Source: Rallus limicola (lineage: Eukaryota; Chordata; Aves; Gruiformes; Rallidae). From it: 64,000 bases of DNA. How positions within the stretch are numbered: the first letter of the stretch is position 1; each line of letters begins with the position of its first letter. The notes beneath the pieces were generated by a model, which worked only from the letters and a program-made list of their open reading frames with translations, was not told the DNA's origin and did no database searches. The stretch is from the NCBI GenBank assembly GCA_022605955.1, contig JAKCOZ010000059.1:868001-932000 (forward strand). Reading direction: 5' to 3'. Positions 27,630 through 35,841 of the stretch are shown here, piece after piece. The position numbers and the translations under genes are program-made.

Positions 27630-27803
27630 GGGAAGCTCAGAAAGAATGTTAGATGCTTCAGATCAGTTACTGGAGGAGTATCCTGGGTTGTATTTCTGCA
27701 ACAGAGCAACTGCTGGAGCACCCATCACCTGGAGGCTGCTGGCACACTTCCTTGCCCATCCCTGGGACTATTGCAGAGAGGAAGACCCAGACAAGCACCC
27801 AAG
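27630..27803 (+). other. Unverified exon-like segment upstream of NRG3
   Basis: The segment is preceded by TTCATTTCCAG and followed by the donor-like AAG|GTACAT. It is 174 bases long, a multiple of three. All three plus-strand frames are open across it, and it is GC-richer than its surroundings. One frame reads about 58 residues with a DQLLEEYPGLYF portion and several Trp, which I do not recognise from any family. It could be an alternative or noncoding exon, a pseudoexon or chance. Confidence 0.15.
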
Positions 27804-30800
27804 GTACATTTAAAGTGTTTCTAAGTTTGCCCGTTGATAGCATGTGGAAATCACTGAGGAAACCATAGCTTCTTTGTCACCTCTGCAAAAACTAAAGCTT
27901 CTACAGTGGACCGCAGAACTAAAGGTATTTAAATCTTTGTTCATTATTCCTTGTGTTACAGTGGTAGAAGTGTGAGCATTTCCAAAACGTATTTAGTCTC
28001 ACATGGCAATATCCACAGCCAGTTCATTCACCAAGCAACACCTAGCAGCAGTGTTCTTTCTACTGGGCAGAAGTTACATGGGACAGCAAACAATCATGAA
28101 AAGGAAAGATGCCAAAGTCTGAAATATAGCATATATTACTATCTGTCTGATAAATTGAGATCAAGTGTACTAATTGGAATGAAAAAAGTATAGATTGTCA
28201 GGAAAAAATGTGGAAGTGAGACATGATTGTAAACAAGTTCAACTTTCATGTCTGTTGATGTCTGACTGATTCGTTGGCTTTCTCACTTGCTGTTGTCATT
28301 TTGTCCTAAATCTTGGAAAGATTTGAATTCTGGTTTACTGCTTAGTCCAAGAGAGAGCACAATATACTGAAAGATTTCTACTGACTCCATCGTGCTTTGG
28401 AGCAAGCCCTTTTGATGGCATTTTCCATATTTGCTTTCAAATATTTCTTCCTCTGGAATCCTAAATTTATGTTCCTGATAAAAACCTCAGGGGTTACAAA
28501 GGCTTGAAGAGTAAAATATGCATTTCTGTTATGTTGCGGTGGCTTTGGAATATCGCAAGGGCATTGTTAAGACTAGTCACTATAATTCTGACTGAAATCA
28601 TTATTAAGTGGGTTCTTAAGGGACTGATACAATACCACTAAAATCAGAATTAGTAAATTACTTTGGTTTTACTGTTGCCAAACAGAATTTCTCCCACTGA
28701 AATCCTTAGAATTTATGCTCAGCTAAAAGTGGAGAGTATTGGCTTGATAAAAAGTGAGTCAGGCCTTTAGGATTTCAGTTATTTAGTAATAAATTTCTCC
28801 AAGGAAAGTACTCAGTTTAGTAATATGTCCTTATTGAAGCATGTTTTGTAGGATTTGGTCTGTGGAGTTTTTTGCTAATGTCATGATGTATTTCAGTTAA
28901 TCATTACAAACCATGCCAAGATAAATATTTGACTCCATATATTAATTGATGTACATTCAAGTATAATTCTAAATATTTAGTGGCAGCCCTGGCATTTTCA
29001 AATAAGTTACACATGATTTGAAAACCTGAGGACATGCTGGCTGCTGAGGAAGAATCAGGGTACTTGCACTGTGTAAAAGGGTAGGTGTATTTTATCCAAT
29101 TAATTTATCCATGGAATTGTTATTCAGAGTTTATATTGCAGTGAGAGACTGAAGACTCTTCTTATGCCAGAATTAACTGTCATTCATCTCACACCTGTCT
29201 GGGACTGACATAATGCTAACTGGCAGCTTGCTAACATCTCAAATGGCTGCCGTGCTTTTGAACTCCACGGTGGATTTCTCACTCTGCACCTTGCACCGTT
29301 CTTCCTGGGTGTCAGGAGCATTTATAACATCCTGTGTAAAAAGACAAGGAGGAATGAATACTTTGGGCTCTACATTACACACAGGTATAGAGCCCAAGTT
29401 TCTTGACAACGTTAGCTAAATAAAACTTAGCTTGTTTGTCTTTCCCACAATCAGAGTGGGAAAGAGTGCTTTAGTTCTGAGCAGTGTTTAATGGGATCAC
29501 TGGTATGCTACTTCCGTGTGTCACATGGAAGAAGGAACAGCATTACATGCTGAGCTCAGACAAAAACCAAGGTTTTCCTGGACTGTGAACCAACCATTAG
29601 GGACACGTGTGTTGTAGCTGTGCTGAGGATGAAACTTAAGAGGAAGAAATGAGGTAAAGAATATTGAAATGCCCTAGTTTGGGAAAATGCCCCAGCAGTT
29701 TAACATCTATTGATATAATCAGCCCCAATTCCAGTACCCTTTGTTTGTCAAATCCTGTTTTGTTTGCCCCACCCAGTTGACAAATGAGAGAACACAGCAA
29801 GTGAGGTGGGTGCCAGAGGAGATCACAGTTTCCAGAGACTGTTTGTTGTTCTATCAGTGGCTGATTGCTCCATAAAGCAAAGTAACTGTAGAGGTTTTGT
29901 TGCTCACAACTGGCGATATTTACATGAATTGCAATTAATGTCTTTAGATATTTTGAAAAATTGGGGAAGTGTGTGTATGGGGGATTGGAATACAGTCATT
30001 TCACATGAGCATTGCTTTGGTGCTGAAATGGGCAGTGCTCCAAAAGGGTCTTTTCCAAATCGAATTTCTGTTTCGTTTGTTTTATTCTGATGATAGGTAT
30101 CCTGAGGTTTCTAGGGCTGATTCCGTGATAACAGTTAAAGGAAATCTGACTCCTTTATCTCATTTATTAACTTGCACTATTTGAAGATGATGTGGTTGTA
30201 CATGATTCTGCTCTGGTTCACGTCAGCTGAACATGAATGGCAGGCACTCTTGTAACAGAACCGTTAGCTGTGGCATACCCTCTGCATAGCCAAAATGTAA
30301 ACCCCCCCCCGTGACAAAAAAAGCAATAGATGCATAAATGGTATATCTGCTATGTGTGTCACAAAAAAAATACCACTTCTGACTTCAGCATAGATAAATA
30401 ATTTCATTCCATCCCAGTCACAGATGTCCTCAAGGCAATACTAAGGATTTCTTTGCATAGTATGAAGAGAAGTACAAAAAAAACCAAACCACTATGTGTT
30501 GTTTTCTGATCATGATAAACATATTTCCAGAAAAAGTAAAAGAGTTGGGCTATGATACAGAATGAGTAGGAAGAAATGCAAGTGAAATTTACCAAATACC
30601 TACGTAAATTAGAATTAATGCACTGAACAGATTCAGTTTTACAAGAGTGGGCTGATTTGAGAAACTGATTATGATTTTAATGTTAATTTTTGAGGACAGA
30701 GAAATAATCTAGAACCATTCAGAGACTATGTTTTTGTACACATCATAACATTATTACAGGAAGAAGTTTCAATACATTGCTTGAACTCCAGTGTCTGTCT

Positions 30801-32719
30801 AGGTTCATAGCATTTTTTTAACTGAAGGATGACCTCTTTGAAATATATTTGCATTTACTGTGAGGTTAAGGGAAATCTGCTTTGAGCTTCCTGTATCAAG
30901 ATCCACAGCCATCTCATATTTTTCGACCAAAGAACATTCTTCAGAGGATAATAGTCAATGGTAAGATCTTCATTAACTCATCAGGGGAACACCTGATTTT
31001 AAGTAATTCACTTAGGCAAGGCATATTGAAAGCATTCCACAATCAATTTCAAGAACAGTTTGTCAACCCTTGATGATAAGAATGGGAAATTGTACGAAAA
31101 GAAGCCTGAAAATCTTTACTCGGAATACAGGAAGCCTTTCAATATTAAACAATGAAATGGCTACACTTGAGTCATCCTAATGGTATCACAGCCTGATGTC
31201 TTCCATTAGAACCATTACAAATTTTAGGAGCTCTGACAGCTTGAAAATCTTACTGGGGAAAGAAGTGCAGTTGAGACAGATGAAACACTGAAAGACTTCA
31301 GGACATAGTCGCAAGAAAAATAAAATCTCTGTCTTGTGAGGGTTGTAAAACATTGTTCTTGTGTTCTGTTCTCCTAAGAAGCATGTACAAATTGTCTTAG
31401 TATGTATGTAAGGAATGATTCATATTGAGCTTTGGAAATAGCAATATGGTTGCAGAAGAAGCAAGAGCTAAAGGACGTTTTTATAGGCACTGCGAAGCCC
31501 AGAGCATGACAATTGTATTTGTAGTTAGCAAGGAAAGTGAGGACTGTGCAGGACAGGCACTTGTGACTGAAAGCACCTGGTTCTCAATTTTCATAAGAAA
31601 CCCTGGATTCCCAAGATTTCCCTGTCTTCTCATTTGCTCATTTTACCGGGCATCCATTTGCGTACTGGGCAGTACTCATGGTAGTTTCTAAGTGCTTTCT
31701 CCTAATCCTTTTGCCTCTTCATTGAAGGATTAGAAACTTACATATTCATGTTTTCCAACAAATGCCAAAGTGTTTAAACAGTACACTGACCTGATGTGCC
31801 ACTACCACAGATTTTCCTGGTAGCTGTAAGCATAGCACCTTACAGAAGCTGCCAGACTCCAGTTGGATTACTTAAAGTGACAACAATCTAGATGTCTAGT
31901 TAACGTCATTTTGATATTATCTCATAAATGTTATTAACAGTAATTCTGAAGAAAAATCCAAGCAAATACATTTCAGTTGCAATATTTAATTTTCTGTATT
32001 TGTGTATATAGAGAACTAATGTATTTCACAGCTTGTTTCCAACTTTCCTGCTCAATTATTCTGTATAAATATTAATATACTTTTAAATACACAGCTAAGG
32101 AAATTATGTGTCAGTATCAGGAAATGACACCAACGAGAAATGGTTTCTAACAGATACATGTATATACCTAATTTTTATAGACCATTTTCTAAAATTTGGA
32201 AGGGGAGATAAAGCTGCCATTGGAACACCATTGTTAACCCATCAGTGACCACCCTCACCGCTGGCATGTTTTGTCCAATTAAGTGAATGGGAAGCACACA
32301 CCATTGACCATATTGAACTTGGGAGTTCAACTCTGTAGTAGATCAAAAAACTGTAGTTTCAATATCAAAACTTGTTTGGCAACATCCTGAGATGTGCCCG
32401 TGCCATTGGTTGTCCCCCGAGCTGCTGACAAGGGCTATCCTTTTGTTGCCGGTGTCAGATGGGTTTTCTTTTCCTTTGGGGAATCCCCTTTAGAAACAAC
32501 AACAAAATGCTGCTTTTTGTTAGTTATCGGACAGCATCAGCATCGGAGAATGCCTTCTGGTCCTGAGCCCTGGTCTTTTGTTGGGAATCCTCTCTGAAGG
32601 TGTCTCCACCTCTTCACGCACACGCACACCCCTCGCGGCTCCCTCCGCACATGTCTTTTTTGACATGCAGCAGCCGCCTATGGGATCGCTACCACAGGAT
32701 GGGTTCAGGCGCTCCCCCA
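27804..32719. other. Intergenic 5' flank leading to the NRG3 CpG shore
   Basis: No gene recognised. A C9 run lies at 30302-30310. Composition stays AT-rich to about 32380, then GC and CpG content begin to climb toward the NRG3 island. Distal promoter elements of NRG3 may lie here but none can be named. Confidence 0.65.
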
Positions 32720-32760
32720 CCCTTTTTTCTTTCCTTTCCTTTCCTGTCCTTCCTTTCTAG
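32720..32760 (+). repeat. Polypyrimidine tract with terminal TAG upstream of NRG3
   Basis: A nearly pure C/T run based on CTTTC units, with one G at 32746, ends in CTTTCTAG and then the GC-rich shore. It is a simple-sequence tract and also has the form of a splice acceptor. No donor or transcript upstream is identified. Confidence 0.55.
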
Positions 32761-33340
32761 GCTCCGCTTGCCGTAGCATACACCCTCCCGAGGGGGTTGC
32801 CTGGATCATTTATTTATCTTGTGCGCATTAAGAAACCACCATTAGGCTTTGGTGGGAGGCGCCTTACTTTCTGCGCGCTAGCCTGCCTCCCTTGCGCTGC
32901 GATAGGAATGCACAATTGAACAGAAGCTGCAAGCTTGGCAGGAGGTGCCTTCTGCGTGCCTATTTATTTGCCGGATCCGTATTTTTTTTTGCCGACTGGG
33001 TCATTGCCGACCTCCCTCCAGGGCTTCGTCTTAATTTTTGTGTCTGTGGATTTTTTTTGTATTATTTTTTTTTTCCCGGGAACCCTCGCTGGAGTTTTGA
33101 TGCCGGTTCGGACTTAGCGCGGGCGCGGAGGAGCTGCGCGGAGCCGTGCCTCCTGCCCCCGGGCCCCGCCCGCGGATCGGCCTCCCTGGCCCGGCGCCGG
33201 CCGCGGGTTGGCCGCGGGGCCGCGGAGTGGCGGGTGCGCTGCGCCGCGCCGCCGCCTCCCCGCGGAGCAGCCGGGGGATGCTGCTGCGCCGCGGCCGGGC
33301 ATAGGCAGGAGCCGAGCGGGCGGGGGAGGGAGCGGAGAAA

Positions 33341-33360
33341 GGAAGGAAGGAAGGAAGGAA
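33341..33360 (+). repeat. (GGAA)5 microsatellite in the NRG3 promoter or leader
   Basis: Five perfect GGAA units sit within a longer purine-rich stretch (about 33327-33430). GGAA is the ETS-family core motif, so the repeat could act as a clustered ETS site. It could also be a neutral microsatellite. Confidence 0.8.
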
Positions 33361-33431
33361 AGACAGACGGAAAGAAAAGATCTCCCACCCCGAGGGGAGA
33401 GGAAAAAGAGGAGAGGCGAGAAGGAGCGTGA

Positions 33432-33708
33432 ATGTGAAGGAATGTGCCTGCCTGCCGCCGGAGCAGCACGCCTGGGATAAAACAAAAATAAATCGAGGAG
33501 GCTGATTCTTGCGACTTATTACCTGGAAAAAAACCCCAACAACCTGACAGCGGAGGGAGAAGAAGGAGAGCGAAGAGGCTGAAGCGGGCAGCGCAAGAGG
33601 AGGGCGCCCGGCGGATGGCGCGGCCGTCCCGCTGACTCCGCGGCCGCGGGAGGCTGCGCGGGGCGGCGCGGCGCGGCGCGGGGCATGCCATGCCGGCGGC
33701 GTGACTGA
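33432..33708 (+). promoter_or_regulatory. Cluster of minimal upstream ORFs in the probable 5' leader
   Basis: Short ATG-initiated frames precede the chained pair. There is a start-stop ATGTGA at 33432-33437, a 12-codon frame at 33442-33480, and six-, seven- and four-codon frames at 33615-33635, 33685-33708 and 33690-33704. All close before the NRG3 start. Whether they are transcribed depends on the unknown start site. GC-rich leaders often contain such frames by chance, so a regulatory role is only possible. Confidence 0.35.
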
Positions 33709-33788
33709 GCGGGGCGCTCCCGCCGCCCGCTCTGCTGCGCTGCGCTCCCCTCCGCCCCGCTCCGCTCTCCTCCGCCCCCCTCCGCCGC

Positions 33789-33853
33789 ATGCCGCCGGCA
33801 GCCGCGGCGCGCTGATGCCCCGGGGCCGCGGCGGCGCTGCGGACGGCCCCTAG
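33789..33853 (+). promoter_or_regulatory. Two chained upstream ORFs ending next to the NRG3 start
   Basis: uORF1 runs from ATG at 33789 to TGA at 33813-33815 and encodes 8 residues (MPPAAAAR). Its stop overlaps the next start as TGATG, opening uORF2 at 33815. uORF2 encodes 12 residues and stops at TAG 33851-33853. One base later is the NRG3 ATG (33855), giving TAGGATG. uORF1 is in the NRG3 frame and uORF2 is in another. If transcription starts upstream, ribosomes must bypass or reinitiate through these. The arrangement is read directly; a function is inferred. Confidence 0.6.
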
Positions 33854-33854
33854 G

Positions 33855-34551
33855 ATGAGCGAGGGGGCTGCCGGCGCCGCGGCGCCCGGGGCGGCGGAGG
33901 CGGCGGCGGCGGGGGGCCCGGGCGGGGATGGGGCCGGGGGACCGCCGCGGGAGCTGCGCTGCAGCGACTGCATCGTCTGGAACCGGCAGCAGACGTGGCT
34001 GTGCGTGGTACCCCTCTTCATCGGCTTCATCGGCCTGGGGCTCAGCCTCATGCTCCTCAAGTGGATCGTGGTGGGCTCCGTCAAGGAGTACGTCCCCACC
34101 GAGCTGATGGACGCCAAGGGCGTGGGGCAGGACCCCTTCTTCCTCTCCAAGCCCACCGCCCCCCCCCGCGGCGCGGAGACCACCGCCGCTGCCGCCACGC
34201 CGCGGCCGCCCAGCCGCGTCAGCCCCCGCCTCACTACGATGAGCCGGGCCCCCCCGCGGCCCCCCGGCACCCGCGGACCGGCGCGGGGTGGCCCGCGGCC
34301 CACCGCGGCGCGGCAGCCCGCCGCGCCCCACACGGCGCCGCCCGCCAGCGGCCCCCCCGGCACCGCCGGCCGCGGCGCCCGGCCGCCGCCCGCCGTCCCT
34401 AGCACCCCGCCGCTGCCCGCCTGGCCCACTGCGGCACACGCTACCTCCTCCTACAAGATCTACGTCCACGACTCGGCGCCGTCCTGGACCTTGTCTCCCT
34501 TCCAGGAGTCCACCACCACCACGCCGGAGGCCAGCACGACCCCCAAAATCC
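33855..34551 (+). CDS. NRG3: Neuregulin 3, first coding exon (partial gene)
   Basis: This exon encodes the N-terminal 232 residues of neuregulin 3 plus one base of codon 233. NRG3 is an EGF-family ligand that activates ERBB4; its EGF domain lies in later exons outside the window. Residues 1-31 are Gly/Ala-rich. Residues 33-100 match the family's most conserved N-terminal block: a Cys-containing RELRCSDCIVWNRQQTW stretch, a hydrophobic segment at about 48-74 (core CVVPLFIGFIGLGLSLMLL) and then KEYVPTEL and GQDPFFLSK. Residues 101-200 form a low-complexity Pro/Ala/Thr/Arg stalk, followed by HDSAPSWTLSPFQ and TTTPEASTTPKI. The start is fixed by an in-frame TGA at 33813-33815, with no other in-frame ATG after it; A at -3 gives a fair Kozak context. 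The exon ends in phase 1 at C|GTAAGT, which agrees with the mammalian protein, where the next residue is His. Reading past the donor reaches TAA at 34557. From memory the stalk is shorter and poorer in Ser/Thr than in mammals. Confidence 0.97.
33911..33940 (+). promoter_or_regulatory. Potential G-quadruplex just inside the NRG3 coding sequence
   Basis: Five G-runs of 6, 3, 4, 4 and 5 bases are separated by loops of 3, 1, 2 and 2 bases. This comfortably meets the G3+N1-7 rule. It lies on the non-template strand, so the mRNA would carry it, starting 56 bases after the A of the ATG. It encodes part of the Gly-rich head, about residues 19-29. Folding is predicted, not shown. Confidence 0.55.
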
Positions 34552-34557
34552 GTAAGT
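34552..34557 (+). other. NRG3: 5' splice donor of NRG3 exon 1
   Basis: The sequence after the exon is GTAAGT, the full U1-complementary donor consensus. It follows the PKI codons and leaves the exon in phase 1. An in-frame TAA five bases into the intron means an unspliced reading would end almost at once. Both the motif and the homology end-point support the boundary. Confidence 0.93.
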
Positions 34558-35619
34558 AAAGCCAGCCGCCCCGCGCCCTCGGGGCGCCCGCCCGCTCGTG
34601 TCTTCCCCTCAGAACCCGGTGTTTGCCGAGCGCCGGCGGGGTCGGGCCGGGGCGATGCCCCGGTCGGAGGTTGCCGCCGCCTCTCGGGGGGATGCGGGGT
34701 TCCCGTGTGACTGCTGCCCTGCGGGAGGCCAGAGAGCTCCGAAGTTTGCGCTTCTTTTTTTTTTCCTCCCCCGCTTGCGCCCCCCTCGCCCCCCAGGCAA
34801 GTTCCCCGCTTGTGTGATGGATGGCGAGATGGGAGTAGCTATTTGAGGTCACTAGATTTGGCTGTGGATTTTAGGAAAGGCGCAGACAGACACACACCCC
34901 CCTTCCCCTTCCAGGCTGCTCTGCGGAAGGTATTTAGGAGATGCGGGGTCGCGTCTGAGCCAGAGGTACAGTTGGTGGCTCTCTAGGCAGCGGCGGCTCC
35001 CAGAATGGGCAGCGGGGAGTGCCATCCTCGGGAGCTGCGGCGTGGGTTGTGCCTCTGTCTCGCCGCTGGTGAGGAGCTTGGACTTTCCCTTGGAGTAGAT
35101 GGGAGCGGGCTCCCGACGGATGCTCCCTCCGTCCCAGCGCTCGGCTCCTGCGAGAGCCGCCGCCGGTTCTACCAGTAGCACAGGGCACCCCGCGAATATG
35201 CAGATGGAGCCAGACGCTTTTCTGCCTCCTGCAGCATCGTCTTGCCGTGAAGGACTATTCCTTTTAAGCAGAGGAGGGGGCTAGTTCCGCGACTGATGCT
35301 CGGTGACTGGCTTTTCCCACCGTCCCAGGCACAAACCTAAAGATTGGAGCTAAATCTGCAAATTCGTTTGGTCTGGGTGCGTCAACTTCCAGCTGCTCAT
35401 AAAGGTTATCTAGGACAGACGCAATCCGTGCCAAAAGAACTTCTGTGTGGTGCTATTTAGTGAAATGCTCGATTATTCTGTATTATAGTAGTCTTATACG
35501 TTTTCTTGGATGCAGCATAGGAAATGAGAAGCTGTGCGTCCTCCATTAACTCTTAGTTGCTTCTGCTGGGAACGTCAATTCAATTGAATGCTACCACCTG
35601 AATTGCTTTTACAGTCCAG

Positions 35620-35650
35620 AGCTCCCCTTTTGCATGCTAATGTATGGCTG
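35620..35650. promoter_or_regulatory. Possible POU-factor site in early intron 1
   Basis: TTTTGCAT (35628-35635) and ATGCTAAT (35634-35641) overlap and read as two octamer-like half-sites in opposite orientation. The surrounding 35575-35720 stretch has balanced composition without simple repeats. Whether it is bound or conserved is not known from this sequence. Confidence 0.25.
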
Positions 35651-35803
35651 TTCCGCTAAAGGATTTTGTTAGCAAGTCATCTGAACTTTATTTTGTCCAT
35701 TAAATCTATTTACTGACGAGCCCCGGGTCAGGCAGTATATGCAGAGCGAACCGATCTTGTGAACTGACAAAATCGGGAGAAGCACAGCAAATTGGATGTG
35801 TTC

Positions 35804-35841
35804 GGGTGGGTGGGTGTGTGTGCAGGTGGCGGGTGGCTGGG
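35804..35841 (+). promoter_or_regulatory. G-rich stretch with weak G-quadruplex potential
   Basis: GGG runs occur at 35804-35806, 35808-35810, 35812-35814, 35831-35833 and 35839-35841. Three are tightly spaced, but the gap to the fourth is 16 bases, outside the strict rule. It lies about 1.25 kb inside intron 1. Confidence 0.3.

Larger units (their letters stand above)
33100..34730. promoter_or_regulatory. CpG island spanning NRG3 promoter, leader and exon 1
   Basis: CpG dinucleotides and GC content rise sharply at about 33110 and stay high through the coding exon to about 34730, in contrast to the AT-rich sequence on either side. Weaker shores extend to about 32600 and 35290. The island contains an Sp1-type GC box (GGGCGGGGG, 33318-33326) and a (GGAA)5 ETS-type microsatellite (33341-33360). 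No convincing TATA box is placed, so dispersed initiation is likely. The transcription start cannot be assigned from sequence alone. Boundaries were judged by eye. Confidence 0.85.

Noticed and set aside
32892..33431. 179-codon plus-strand frame upstream of NRG3
   Set aside because: It lies in the leader/promoter, is composition-biased and has no recognisable domain. The NRG3 start is fixed by a later in-frame stop.
33062..34469. Long minus-strand open frames (455 and 316 codons) across the CpG island
   Set aside because: They are antisense to NRG3 exon 1 in sequence with very few A/T-rich stop codons. The translations are Arg/Gly/Pro/Ala low-complexity with no domain, so they are shadows of GC-rich DNA.
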